A stretch of 49,506 bases of DNA from Bacteroidales bacterium (GCA_024681475.1 JAILAT010000044.1:1-49506), one strand, 5' to 3'. Numbered from the stretch's first letter, positions 34,443 through 44,076 are shown. A program made the numbers and translations. Notes: a model not told the origin generated them from the sequence alone.

Positions 34443-35776
34443 TCAACCTTATCATCTTTCTCGTGCTAACAGCCTATATGTTCATATACATATATCGCTT
34501 TAGCGCACGCGTCAAGAACCCGCTGAACAGCACACAATATCTACTGATAGAGGGTACGGAGATGTTTATCATCCTGCTGTTCGCCACGGGCACATTGGCA
34601 CTGTCGTCGGCAGGTGGTGGACACGGTGCGGGAGGAGGATTCAACCTACAAGCTATCCGATTGTTGATTCTTGAGGTGTCCTTGATATTGTCGCTCTTCG
34701 TGGTAACCGAGCAACCCCGATGGGGCATCGGCACAATAGGATATTTGTTATATATCATCTGGCTTGTATATTCACTAACCTATTGTTCTTCAATCCAATT
34801 TGGTGTTCGTTACATATTGAAGTACATCTATCCGTTACTAGTGATGCTGGCCGCCTCAGCCATTGTGAGAGATGAGCCTATCTTCTTATCCGTATGCGTA
34901 TGGGCGCGCAGGATTGCCCTGTTAAGTGTAGTGGTGAGATTTGTACCAATTCCAATATTCTCGCTTTTCGACCCATTCTGGTACATAACAGCACTGAACC
35001 TCAATTATGTAGTTGTTGCTTGTATATCGTTTGCACTCTACTACTTCTATGGTAAAGACAAAAAAGACCTAATATTGGGTATCTTGTTCTTTTTGCCTTG
35101 TTTATTGGTTACTCATCGTAGCGGACTTTTGGCCATATTTGGTGGCATGGCTATATTCATGTTCCTGAAACACAAATGGATATCACTCCCCTATATTGCT
35201 ATTGTCGGTGCTATCGGCCTTGCTATTGTGTTCTATGTGCCTGCATTCCACGAGAAAATGTTCTGGAAAGACACCAACAATGAGTTGACGGTTGCCGACT
35301 TGTATGCTGGCAACATTGCAGAGGACGACATAAGAAACAACGGACGTGAGGCAGTATGGACCATGCTGGAAAATGAATTCTACAAAGGCCGAGAAATGAA
35401 AGGTAGCGGTATAGGTAGTTGCCAAAAGTTTTTGTATGAGAATCCCAATATGGTGAAGCAGACGCATGGAGACTATGTACAGATGCGTTGTGACACAGGT
35501 CTGATAGGAATGTGGCTATACCTTGCCGTGGGTATTGCGACACTGCTACATTGTGCCATGGTGAGTTTCCGATCATGGGTGCCCGACCATATTAAATGCT
35601 GTGCCATGATTACAGGAGGTTCAATTGTAGGTATGTACCTTGGTATGTATAGCGAAAATGTTGTCACATACACCATGACATCAACAGGCTATGCTTTTGG
35701 ATTCTATGGCATCATGTTAGGCATGCTCTCGAAAGTCGAAACGCCTCACTATCAATACAAACAACGAGGATTATAG
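34430..35776 (+). CDS. Wzy-like polysaccharide polymerase
   Basis: This 448-residue protein starts with GTG and has about ten to twelve membrane segments. A large loop lies between hydrophobic segments at about residues 280-365 (KDTNNELTVADLYAGNIAED and GSGIGSCQKFLYENPNMV). The fold, length and lack of sequence conservation fit O-antigen ligase/polymerase family members (Wzy_C type), which link lipid-borne repeat units in the periplasm. It could instead be a WaaL-like ligase. The gene sits among glycosyltransferases in the same operon, which favours Wzy. Confidence 0.72.
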   Translation: MGGIINLIIFLVLTAYMFIYIYRFSARVKNPLNSTQYLLIEGTEMFIILLFATGTLALSSAGGGHGAGGGFNLQAIRLLILEVSLILSLFVVTEQPRWGIGTIGYLLYIIWLVYSLTYCSSIQFGVRYILKYIYPLLVMLAASAIVRDEPIFLSVCVWARRIALLSVVVRFVPIPIFSLFDPFWYITALNLNYVVVACISFALYYFYGKDKKDLILGILFFLPCLLVTHRSGLLAIFGGMAIFMFLKHKWISLPYIAIVGAIGLAIVFYVPAFHEKMFWKDTNNELTVADLYAGNIAEDDIRNNGREAVWTMLENEFYKGREMKGSGIGSCQKFLYENPNMVKQTHGDYVQMRCDTGLIGMWLYLAVGIATLLHCAMVSFRSWVPDHIKCCAMITGGSIVGMYLGMYSENVVTYTMTSTGYAFGFYGIMLGMLSKVETPHYQYKQRGL

Positions 35777-35779
35777 CGC

Positions 35780-36694
35780 ATGTTCAGTATCGTCATCCCC
35801 CTCTATAACAAAGCTGAAAGCGTCGAACGTGCTTTACGTTCAATATTCTCCCAAAGTATTGAAAACTACGAAATCATAGTAGTAGACGACGGCTCAACGG
35901 ATGGTTGTGATAATATCGTCGAGACACTGAACGACAGACGTGTTAAGCTGATACGACAGAATCACGGTGGTGTATCCAAGGCAAGAAATCGCGGTATCGT
36001 AGAGAGCCATGGCGAATGGGTGACCTTTCTTGATGCTGACGACGAGTGGAAACCCGACTTTCTAGCCACGTGTCTAGCTCTGCAGACAACTTTTCCCGAT
36101 GCCGATGTAGTGGCCACAGCATACGAAAGAGAACGCAAAGGAGAGTCTTCGGCCATTATTCTACGACGAATGAAAGAAAGCGGTAACATCCTGCTGGACA
36201 ACTATTTCGAAGTAGCAGCTTGCTCAGACCCTCCTTTCTGCACCATCAGCGTAGCAGTACGCCGCAAAGCCTTATTAGATATTGGAGGTTTCAACGAAAC
36301 CATAGGCCAAGGCGAAGACTTGCTACTATGGGCGATACTGGCTACTCATCATAAGATAGCTTACAGCACTCAGTCGCAAGCCATTTTTCACACTGGCGAG
36401 TCCTCATCATTAGGACGGCCCAAACGAATACCGCCCGACAATGATGTTGTTGGTCATTCCTTAGAGGCACTATACAAGAACAATACCACAATCCCTGGTC
36501 TTCGTGAGTATGTTGCCACGTGGCACAAAATGCGTGCTTCGATGTTTCTACGTTTGCCACACTATAGTAATCAATGCAGAATCGAAATCGCCAAAGCACA
36601 GCACTTGCAAAAAAATCCGAAACTATTATTATATTATATACTATTAATAATACCCTACCGACTTCGTATGGCACTACTTGCCAGGCAATCATAA
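35780..36694 (+). CDS. GT2-family glycosyltransferase
   Basis: This 304-residue GT-A enzyme begins MFSIVIPLYNKAESVERALR, with the nucleotide motif IIVVDDGSTDG and the metal-binding FLDADDEWKPDF near residue 85. The acceptor part has GGFNETIGQGEDLLLWAIL with the conserved E-D. The C-terminal 80 residues are less conserved. It starts three bases after the polymerase stop. It adds one sugar of unknown type to the repeat unit. Confidence 0.9.
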   Translation: MFSIVIPLYNKAESVERALRSIFSQSIENYEIIVVDDGSTDGCDNIVETLNDRRVKLIRQNHGGVSKARNRGIVESHGEWVTFLDADDEWKPDFLATCLALQTTFPDADVVATAYERERKGESSAIILRRMKESGNILLDNYFEVAACSDPPFCTISVAVRRKALLDIGGFNETIGQGEDLLLWAILATHHKIAYSTQSQAIFHTGESSSLGRPKRIPPDNDVVGHSLEALYKNNTTIPGLREYVATWHKMRASMFLRLPHYSNQCRIEIAKAQHLQKNPKLLLYYILLIIPYRLRMALLARQS

Positions 36695-36732
36695 AAAAAT
36701 GACTTATTCTCAACAACTAGAAAATCAAGCAT

Positions 36733-37653
36733 ATGTACGCACCAATATGTATCTTCGCTTTTAAGCGTCCCGACTCCACACAGCAGGTGCTGACTTCGCT
36801 AAAACAATGCCCCGAATGCAGCGAGAGCGAATTGTATGTATTCTTGGACGAAGCTCGCAACGACAAAGAAGCGGCAGCAGTAGACAGAACACGAGCACTA
36901 TTCGACCATTTGGAAGGTTTTGCCGACATTCATCTCTTCCCCGCCAGAATGAACAAAGGTCTTGCAACAAGTATTATTGAAGGTGTCACCCAGGTGCTGA
37001 AAGAACATGAACAGATTATTGTTCTTGAAGACGATGTGGTAGTTGCACCCGATTTCCTTACATTCATGAATCAAGCGCTTGAAGCCTATAGCGCTCGCCA
37101 AGACATCTGGAGCATTTCAGGCTATACACCAAACCTCGAGATACTGAAAACCTGCAAACAGTCCGATGTGTTTTTGGTCCCACGTGCACAGTGCTGGGGC
37201 TGGGCCACGTGGCGCAACAGATGGGAAAAAGTAGACTGGGAAGTTGACGACTATAGCCGCATGAAAAGCAAAGAAGAACAACGGAAATTCAATGCCGGAG
37301 GCAACGACTTGTACCGCACTCTGCAACTTGAGCGTAACGAAAAAATTGAGTCTTGGGCCATCCGTTGGGCTTATTTCGGCTATCGCAACAATGCTTGGAC
37401 TGTCAACCCTGTGATTACCAAAACGAAAAACATAGGTCTTGGCGACTCCTCAAGCCACAAAGGCTGGCACGACAAACGCCACCTGGTTGAACTGACCGGC
37501 GGTGCCACCGTGGTGGATCCCAACGTACAGCCTAACGAAGCCATTATTAAAGCCTTCAAACATCATCACGACCTTGGAATCATCAGCAAAATAGGCTATT
37601 TTATGCGCTTGCACGACCTGGGCTACCACACAGTAAAAAAGATATTACATTGA
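36733..37653 (+). CDS. Glycosyltransferase, GNT-I-like fold
   Basis: This 306-residue protein begins MYAPICIFAFKRPDSTQQVL, the pattern seen in GNT-I-like (GT13-related) bacterial enzymes. The metal-binding segment IIVLEDDVVVAPDFLTFM, with an E-D-D near residue 100, closely resembles the E-D-D loop of GNT-I. RAQCWGWATWRNRWEKVDW follows. A nucleotide-binding WAIRWAYFGYRNNAWTVNPV segment is also visible. Donor and acceptor are not determined. It follows the GT2 gene after 38 bases, within which a 21-codon overlapping frame is likely chance. Confidence 0.7.
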   Translation: MYAPICIFAFKRPDSTQQVLTSLKQCPECSESELYVFLDEARNDKEAAAVDRTRALFDHLEGFADIHLFPARMNKGLATSIIEGVTQVLKEHEQIIVLEDDVVVAPDFLTFMNQALEAYSARQDIWSISGYTPNLEILKTCKQSDVFLVPRAQCWGWATWRNRWEKVDWEVDDYSRMKSKEEQRKFNAGGNDLYRTLQLERNEKIESWAIRWAYFGYRNNAWTVNPVITKTKNIGLGDSSSHKGWHDKRHLVELTGGATVVDPNVQPNEAIIKAFKHHHDLGIISKIGYFMRLHDLGYHTVKKILH

Positions 37654-37660
37654 TAAAGAA

Positions 37661-38425
37661 ATGTTTTACGTCATCTCTAAGACAATCAAGTTTCTAATCT
37701 ATCCACTGACTTGGGCCGTTGCCTTGCTGGTGGGTAGTTGTTTCGCGAAAAGGAAAGGCTGGAGACGCGGACTGCTGATAGGCGGATTGGCGACATTGCT
37801 CATTTTCACCGAACGACCACTTTTACAGTGGGCACGATATGCACAATGTAGAGATTACGCCGAGCAACAAGTACCCGACAGTCATTATTCCGTGGCTATC
37901 ATTATGGGCGGTTTTGGAAACATGAACGAAGACTGTGGGCAACTGGAGCCATTAGACAACCGAGGAGCAAGACTGTGGGAGCCATACCGTCTGTGGCAAA
38001 TGGGAATTGTAGACAGACTGATGATTAGCGGTGACGCCACCATATCAGTGGACAAACAGGGGCGCAGCACGGCGACAGCTTTTAGGCAATATATGAATGA
38101 GCTTGGTATGGCGGATTCGTGCCTCATCCTTGAGCAGCACGCTCGAAACACACGCGAAAATGCCATCTACAGCATAGCCATACTCGACTCGCTGGGCTAT
38201 ACCGACAAGGATTGTCTGCTGGTGACATCGGCCACACACATGAACCGGTCGCTCTCCTGCTTCCAAACTGAAGGCTGGAGTCCCGATGTCTTCGCCGTCA
38301 ACATCTACAGTAAACCACACCCTAAAGCCAAAGAGTTTATTCCACAATGGCGTACACTCACAGAATGGCAAGAAGTTGTCAACGAATGGTTTGGGAATAT
38401 TGTATATCGGATAATGGGCTATTGA
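37661..38425 (+). CDS. ElyC/SanA/YdcF family (DUF218) membrane protein
   Basis: This 254-residue protein has two N-terminal hydrophobic segments (about residues 8-25 and 38-48). A soluble domain follows with YSVAIIMGGFGN, DRLMISGDATIS, LEQHARNTRENAIYS and LLVTSATHMNRSLSCF, the DUF218 pattern of this family. Relatives in Escherichia coli (ElyC, SanA) affect envelope integrity and polyprenyl-carrier use, and the exact activity is not known. Presence inside the exopolysaccharide operon suggests a role in lipid-carrier handling, which is inference. Confidence 0.82.
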   Translation: MFYVISKTIKFLIYPLTWAVALLVGSCFAKRKGWRRGLLIGGLATLLIFTERPLLQWARYAQCRDYAEQQVPDSHYSVAIIMGGFGNMNEDCGQLEPLDNRGARLWEPYRLWQMGIVDRLMISGDATISVDKQGRSTATAFRQYMNELGMADSCLILEQHARNTRENAIYSIAILDSLGYTDKDCLLVTSATHMNRSLSCFQTEGWSPDVFAVNIYSKPHPKAKEFIPQWRTLTEWQEVVNEWFGNIVYRIMGY

Positions 38426-38456
38426 CAACTATAATGCAACAAACCACCTGATACTC

Positions 38457-39515
38457 ATGGATAAAGATGCAAAACACTGTAAGCGTGAACGACTGGTGCA
38501 CATTGACATCATGGTTGGTATAACCATGATGCTCGTTGTATTGGGGCATTTTGCTGTGGGCATAGAGCCCGACTGGTATCGAAATGTAATGTGGCAGTGG
38601 ATTTATTCATTCCACATGCAACTCTTTGTGTTCCTCTCCGCTTTCATTATTCGATATTCATACAAAGAAGTGCATAGCATTGGCGACTATGGTCGTTATG
38701 TGTTGCGCAAAGTGATAAAGTTTGTCCCATGGTATTTCGTTTTGGGTGTAGCCATTGCTGTCCTAAAGAGGTCAATGGACGGCATTGCCTTGGACGTTCA
38801 CTTCTTTGTCAAGACGTTACATTCGCTAGCGTTATACCCACGCCACAGCGAGGCGGCATTTCTCTGGTATATCTATATTTTACTGGGCTATTACATCATT
38901 TCACCCTTATTTTTCCGCCTTCCTGGATGGGCAAAAGTGATTTGCTGCGTAGGAGCCATGCTGCTTCCTCACTTTCCTGCTGGTCATCTGCTGTGCGCAT
39001 ACGATTTCTGCCAATACACTTTCTTCTACTGCCTCGGTGTACTGTGTGCTGAGTGGATTGTCGAACTGGTCAGTATTAAACGCTGGGCATGGGCGCTGAT
39101 GTCAATGCCTTTTGTTGTCTTTTCATACTGGCTGATAACCAACTGCGATGCTTATGGACTTGAGATCAAACAATTGGGCTGGTGGCTGATAGTTTCAGGC
39201 GTGGCCGCCCTACCCTTTTTCTACTTGCTGGCACTCACCATCGGTCGCGTGCGCTGGCTAAGCAATGTCTGGAGTGCAGTGTCAAAAAGCTGCTACTGGA
39301 TTTATCTTTTGCAAATGTTTATCATTTGGGGTTGCGTATGGCTGGTAATGCACTTTCACATTGTTGGCAAGTTCCCCTTTGTAGCATTTCTGCTGGTCTC
39401 TAGCACATTGGCGATAGTGTTGCCAATGGCCTTGAGATGGATAGTGCTTCAACTAATGCATAAAAAACGGGACTCCTTCAAAAGCAGTCCCGCTAAAAAT
39501 ACATCTTTGAAATAA
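38457..39515 (+). CDS. Acyltransferase 3 family membrane O-acyltransferase
   Basis: This 352-residue integral membrane protein has about ten hydrophobic segments and begins with the Acyl_transf_3 pattern: LVHIDIMVGITMMLVVLGHF with the conserved histidine at its end, then YSFHMQLFVFLSAFIIRYSY. Family members add acetyl or succinyl groups to surface polysaccharides. It is the last gene of the locus. The final 15 codons contain an inverted repeat (39468-39492), so the terminator lies within the reading frame. Acyl type cannot be read. Confidence 0.88.
   Translation: MDKDAKHCKRERLVHIDIMVGITMMLVVLGHFAVGIEPDWYRNVMWQWIYSFHMQLFVFLSAFIIRYSYKEVHSIGDYGRYVLRKVIKFVPWYFVLGVAIAVLKRSMDGIALDVHFFVKTLHSLALYPRHSEAAFLWYIYILLGYYIISPLFFRLPGWAKVICCVGAMLLPHFPAGHLLCAYDFCQYTFFYCLGVLCAEWIVELVSIKRWAWALMSMPFVVFSYWLITNCDAYGLEIKQLGWWLIVSGVAALPFFYLLALTIGRVRWLSNVWSAVSKSCYWIYLLQMFIIWGCVWLVMHFHIVGKFPFVAFLLVSSTLAIVLPMALRWIVLQLMHKKRDSFKSSPAKNTSLK
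39468..39492 (+). terminator. Terminator-like hairpin at the end of the polysaccharide run
   Basis: A 7-base-pair stem (CGGGACT and AGTCCCG, 11-base loop) preceded by six A's and followed by an A-rich stretch lies inside the last codons of the acyltransferase gene. It would end the exopolysaccharide transcript, though the T run is missing. Confidence 0.5.
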
Positions 39516-39599
39516 GTAAGCACGCTTAAGTTTACGGAAAAGGACTATAAAAGTTTCATTTCGATATAATTTTTTTACTTTTACCTCGTTGAAATAATC

Positions 39600-40580
39600 A
39601 TGAAAAGAACTATTTTTCTCATAATTACCTTATGTTTGGTCTTCGTTGTGGGCTGCCAACAAACGCCGGATAATCCTAACCGTTCGGAGAGTCTTAAGAT
39701 TCTCGATGCTAAAATAAAAAAGCACCCCAAGAAAGCCGAACTATACTATCAGCGTGGCAATTTGTTGCTAGACATGGGGAAAGAACAGAACGACAACGAA
39801 GCCATCCGCGAAGCCATTCTCGACCTGAATAAAGCTATCAAGCTCGACGATGACGAAGCAAAATACTACATTGCCCTCGGCGACGCCTATTTTTCACAAG
39901 GCAATGCCGGCAGCAGCTACGCCGCTCTGCAGAAAGCCCAATCCTTGGAGCCAGACAACTTTGAAGCTGCACTTAAAATGGGGGAAATCACGTTCTACAG
40001 CGGAGATTATGACCGCGCCATGGAGTCGCTCTCCAAAGTGACTGAAATAGATAAGAACAACCAGACGGCCCTTTTCATGAAAGGTTTCATCTATAAAGAA
40101 ACTGGCGACACGGCCAATGCCACATACTATTTCCGCAAAGTGATTAATATTTATCCCGACTATGCCCCTGCATACGAGGAATTGGGTATGGTCTACCTAC
40201 CCTACAATCCCAAGTTGGCAATGGATTATCTCAACACAGCCCACTCACTTGATCCTCAGAATATCAACATACTCTATGGCATGGCCATGATTTATCAGGA
40301 TGCTGAGGAAGCCGACCTGGCCAATGATATGTATGTCAAGATCTTGGAAATCGATCCTAATTATAAATACGCTTGGTTCAACCGTGGATGGATGGCGTTG
40401 ATACTCTACGAAGACTACCCTTCGGCCATCGACTTCTTCACCAAGGCCATCGATTGCGACCCACAATATGCAGAGGCTCACTACAATCGTGGTCTGGCCT
40501 ACGAGATGATGGGCGACAAGGCGAAAGCGAAAGCGTGCTATGAAGCCGCCCACGAGATTGACCCTTCCCTAGGAAAATAG
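39600..40580 (+). CDS. TPR lipoprotein
   Basis: This 326-residue protein has lipobox VVGC with Cys19 and about eight TPR units (residues 30-320). Clear units are AELYYQRGNLLLDMGKEQND, AKYYIALGDAYFSQGNAGSS and AEAHYNRGLAYEMMGDKAKA. Loss of catalytic domains suggests a scaffold role at the periplasmic face. It starts after an 84-base gap past the acyltransferase and has a one-mismatch -7-like TACTTTTA at 39576-39583, so it may begin a new transcript. It precedes an M20 peptidase by 52 bases. Confidence 0.82.
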   Translation: MKRTIFLIITLCLVFVVGCQQTPDNPNRSESLKILDAKIKKHPKKAELYYQRGNLLLDMGKEQNDNEAIREAILDLNKAIKLDDDEAKYYIALGDAYFSQGNAGSSYAALQKAQSLEPDNFEAALKMGEITFYSGDYDRAMESLSKVTEIDKNNQTALFMKGFIYKETGDTANATYYFRKVINIYPDYAPAYEELGMVYLPYNPKLAMDYLNTAHSLDPQNINILYGMAMIYQDAEEADLANDMYVKILEIDPNYKYAWFNRGWMALILYEDYPSAIDFFTKAIDCDPQYAEAHYNRGLAYEMMGDKAKAKACYEAAHEIDPSLGK

Positions 40581-40632
40581 CAGTCAGCCCTACCCTCTTT
40601 TTGAAACCCAATAAAAAAAATACATAATAATC

Positions 40633-42009
40633 ATGAAAGAAATCAAACAATACATCGAGGCCAATAAGGACCGCTTTCTTGATGAGCTCTTTTCGCTTAT
40701 CCGCATTCCTTCCATCTCGGCAGAAAGCGAGCATAAGGAAGACATGGTTCGCTGCGCCAAACGTTGGCAAGAACTTTTGCTGGCTGCCGGCTGCGACACA
40801 GCCGAGGTGATGCCCTCTGCTGGTAATCCCGTGGTATTTGGCAAGAAAATCATCGACCCATCAAAACCGACCGTTCTGGTGTATGGTCACTACGACGTGA
40901 TGCCTGTTGCTCCACTCGAGCTGTGGAACACTGAGCCTTTTGAGCCCGTCATCAAGGATGAAAAAATTTGGGCACGCGGCGCTGACGACGACAAGGGACA
41001 GAGCTTTATGCAGGCCAAAGCTTTCGAATTTATGGTGAAGACTAACCAATTGCCCTGCAATGTGAAATTTATGCTTGAAGGCGAAGAAGAGATTGGCAGC
41101 GGTAGTCTGTACGGTTTCTGTGAGGAACACAAGGAAATGCTGAAAGCCGACGTCATCTTGGTAAGCGACACTGGAATGATTGCCCAGGATACCCCAAGCA
41201 TCACATCAGGTCTTCGTGGCCTTTGCTATTGGGAGGTGGAAGTGACTGGTGCAGACCACGATCTCCACTCGGGCATCTATGGTGGCGCTGTGGCCAACCC
41301 CATCAACATCCTCTGCAAAATGATTGCAGACCTGCATGATGCCGATGGACACATCACCATTCCTGGCTTCTACGACGACGTGCTGGTTATCAGTGACGAA
41401 GAACGTGCTCTCATGGCACAGGCACCTTTCAACCTTGAAGCATACAAGAAATCGCTCGACATCAAAGAGGTGCATGGCGAAAAAGGCTTTAGCACCACTG
41501 AGCGCACCGGCATTCGTCCCTGCCTTGATGTTTGCGGCATTTGGGGAGGCCATACGGGAGAAGGCAGCAAAACCGTGTTGCCCAGCAAGGCATACGCCAA
41601 AATTTCCACCCGTCTGGTAGCCAATCAAGACTTTGAAAAAATCAGCAAGATGTTCAAAGACTATTTCGAGGCAGCTGCTCCCGACTGTGTGCGCGTGAAA
41701 GTAACACCTTCGCATGGTGGTGCCGCATATGTCAGCCCCTTGGAAATGAATGCCTACAAAGCAGCAGAACGAGCCTTGACAGAGACTTTTGGCAAACGGC
41801 CTATCCCCACACGCAGCGGCGGAAGCATCCCCATAGTGGCCGGATTCGAACGCATACTGGGTATTAAGAGTATTCTGATGGGGTTCGGACTAGGAAGCGA
41901 TGCCATCCATGCTCCAAACGAAAACTACCCGCTCTTCAATTTCTTCAAAGGAATCGAGACGATACCTTATTTCTACGAGTACTTCACCGAACTGGAAACT
42001 CAGAAATAA
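40633..42009 (+). CDS. M20-family dipeptidase/metallopeptidase
   Basis: This 458-residue enzyme has the M20 metal-site residues: His86-x-Asp88 in YGHYDVMP, Asp119 region GADDDKG, Glu151-153 EGEEEIGS, the aspartate in VSDT, and the C-terminal histidine in DAIHAPNENYP. A lid domain (about residues 200-380) is inserted as usual. M20 peptidases of this length cut dipeptides or C-terminal residues. There is no signal peptide. It is 32 bases from comEC, in the same direction. Substrate is unknown. Confidence 0.93.
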   Translation: MKEIKQYIEANKDRFLDELFSLIRIPSISAESEHKEDMVRCAKRWQELLLAAGCDTAEVMPSAGNPVVFGKKIIDPSKPTVLVYGHYDVMPVAPLELWNTEPFEPVIKDEKIWARGADDDKGQSFMQAKAFEFMVKTNQLPCNVKFMLEGEEEIGSGSLYGFCEEHKEMLKADVILVSDTGMIAQDTPSITSGLRGLCYWEVEVTGADHDLHSGIYGGAVANPINILCKMIADLHDADGHITIPGFYDDVLVISDEERALMAQAPFNLEAYKKSLDIKEVHGEKGFSTTERTGIRPCLDVCGIWGGHTGEGSKTVLPSKAYAKISTRLVANQDFEKISKMFKDYFEAAAPDCVRVKVTPSHGGAAYVSPLEMNAYKAAERALTETFGKRPIPTRSGGSIPIVAGFERILGIKSILMGFGLGSDAIHAPNENYPLFNFFKGIETIPYFYEYFTELETQK

Positions 42010-42041
42010 AGCCGTACAGAATAACGGTATAGACAGCGAAT

Positions 42042-44057
42042 ATGAAACAGCCTTTGCTGCCCGCCGTCATAGTTATAGCCCTGATAATCTTCGTTAGCGA
42101 AGCTCTTTTCGGGGCTATAACTCTTTTATGCGACCCGACACGCAGTGACGCACATTATAGCCATCACATTGGGGACCAAAACTGGATGTTGGTTCGTGTG
42201 ACGGACATTCCCTCGCGACGTGCTCACAGTTGGCGCATTACTGCCGAAGCGCTTGAAATCAAGGATAGTACTGGGGAAAATCACCCTTGCAAGGGCAAGG
42301 TGCTGTTCTATTTGTTGGACGAAGACTCTCCTACCCCAGAGAAAAGCCATTCATCCATTAAAAGAGGCGATGAACTGCTCGTCCACTGCACATTGCAGAC
42401 GCCTTCAGGAGTGGAAAACCCACACCAGTTCGACTATCACAAACATCTACTGCATAAAGGAATAAGCCATACCGCAATTCTAAAAGATGGTTGTTACAGT
42501 ATTGTCGGACACAGTAAAGGCAACTCAATGGCGTGGCTGTTGAACTTTCGCTACAGGCTGATCAACATCATTCAAAGCAGTCATCTTTCACCGGAGCAGC
42601 AAGGCATTGCCGAGTCGCTTCTCCTCGGCTACCGCAACGACCTTGATGCCAACACTCAAGACAATTTCCGCAGTGCTGGTATCACGCATTTGCTCTGTGT
42701 CTCAGGGCTCCACGTTGGAATCATTGCAGGGCTGATAGGTTTTTGTCTGAAATTTTTGGGCAACCGTCGTCCATGGCGTATCACTCGAGGAATTATGCAG
42801 CTTGCGTGCATCTGGTTCTTCGTAGCCCTTTCTGGCCTGGCGCCTAGCGCTATGCGTTCAGGGTTGATGTTCAGTTTCATTGTTGTCGGGAACATCCTTT
42901 ATGCACGTCCGCCAACGACCAATGCAGTCGCCGCATCTGCCATCGTCCTGTTATTAATCAAGCCCATACTGCTCTTTGACATAGGCTTCCAACTTTCCTA
43001 CTCTGCAGTATTCGGCATCATAGCTTGTCATCAGCCACTCTGCACTCTCATTCCCCACCCTCAGCGAGGAAAAAGCATCAAAAGCTATTCATTGCGTTTG
43101 CTATATGGATTATGGGCACTGGCCTGTCTGAGCATTGTGGCACAATTATCCACCTTACCCCTTACTCTCTATTACTTCCACCAATTCTCACCATACTTTC
43201 TGGTTGCCAATATCTCAATCATTCCATGGGCCGGAATCTTGCTCGGCAGCGTCATTGTGTTAGTTGCCGTTGCATGGCAGCCTTGGCTATTCAACATCGT
43301 TGGCCATATTGTCTCTACCGAGCTTTCCTTCTGCCAGTGGATAACCTCAACAATCAGCGGCTGGCCACATGCTCAACTAGAGAACATCTGGTTTGACATA
43401 TGGATGCTGCTACTTTCCTATGGCATTATCTTTGTGCTGGCGTATCTTCTAAGGCACCTCACGACGAAAAGAAAAACCATTCTACAAACTGAGAAAAAAG
43501 CGTATTCACGAAAAGTATTCGTTTCTTCCACAACAGCACTAGCACTCATCGGAATACTATTCATATATGTTCAACGGACAGAGCAACGCTATGCCAGCCA
43601 ACGCTGTTGGACACTATATGAAGTTGGCAACCACACCGCTCTTGAGTTTTTTGCCGGCCATGAAAGTTACCTGATATGCGACAGCACCGTTGCCGAAAAT
43701 CCAAGGAGCATCGACTTTCAATCTGCAGCCAACCGACTATGGCACCAAGCAACCTCAACAAACATCATCCCTCTTGACAGCACCTACCACGACCGCAACT
43801 TACTATTGCAATCGCGATTCATTGCCTTCGATGATAAAACAATACGCATTATAGACCGCAGCAATCGCAAATACCAAATACCATTCAATCAACCGATAGA
43901 CTATCTCTTACTCCGCGAAAGCCCCTATATCACCATCTCTCAACTCTCCGATTATTACCATTTCGACACCCTACTCATCGCCAGCCAAAACTCTATCCGT
44001 CGCCGCAATGCCTGGAAAACCGAATGTGACAGTCTTGGAATCTCATACAGAGAATAA
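42042..44057 (+). CDS. comEC: ComEC/Rec2-family DNA uptake channel protein
   Basis: This 671-residue membrane protein has an N-terminal DUF4131-like domain with an OB-type segment (about residues 40-160: DQNWMLVRVTDIPSRRA, GDELLVHCTLQTPSG). The competence domain (about 190-480) has the LLCVSGLHVGIIAGLIG motif and IPWAGILLGSVIVL. The C-terminal 170 residues do not carry the metallo-beta-lactamase motif HxHxDH found in longer ComEC proteins. This short form is common in Bacteroidetes. Transport of single-stranded DNA during transformation is inferred from the family. A 46-base palindrome follows the stop. Confidence 0.87.
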   Translation: MKQPLLPAVIVIALIIFVSEALFGAITLLCDPTRSDAHYSHHIGDQNWMLVRVTDIPSRRAHSWRITAEALEIKDSTGENHPCKGKVLFYLLDEDSPTPEKSHSSIKRGDELLVHCTLQTPSGVENPHQFDYHKHLLHKGISHTAILKDGCYSIVGHSKGNSMAWLLNFRYRLINIIQSSHLSPEQQGIAESLLLGYRNDLDANTQDNFRSAGITHLLCVSGLHVGIIAGLIGFCLKFLGNRRPWRITRGIMQLACIWFFVALSGLAPSAMRSGLMFSFIVVGNILYARPPTTNAVAASAIVLLLIKPILLFDIGFQLSYSAVFGIIACHQPLCTLIPHPQRGKSIKSYSLRLLYGLWALACLSIVAQLSTLPLTLYYFHQFSPYFLVANISIIPWAGILLGSVIVLVAVAWQPWLFNIVGHIVSTELSFCQWITSTISGWPHAQLENIWFDIWMLLLSYGIIFVLAYLLRHLTTKRKTILQTEKKAYSRKVFVSSTTALALIGILFIYVQRTEQRYASQRCWTLYEVGNHTALEFFAGHESYLICDSTVAENPRSIDFQSAANRLWHQATSTNIIPLDSTYHDRNLLLQSRFIAFDDKTIRIIDRSNRKYQIPFNQPIDYLLLRESPYITISQLSDYYHFDTLLIASQNSIRRRNAWKTECDSLGISYRE

Positions 44058-44076
44058 CAAATAGCGTTTTCCCTAT

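Noticed and set aside
36511..36527. parS-like palindrome with a CACGTG centre in the GT2 gene
   Set aside because: It has a GCCACGTGGC core but lacks the T-G-T-T and A-A-A-C-A flanks of the known parS consensus. A second GCCACGTGGC at 37204-37213 in the next gene is also in coding sequence.
36699..36764. 21-codon frame overlapping the start of the GNT-I-like gene
   Set aside because: Too short, no conservation evidence and no sign of a leader-peptide structure; chance overlap is likely.
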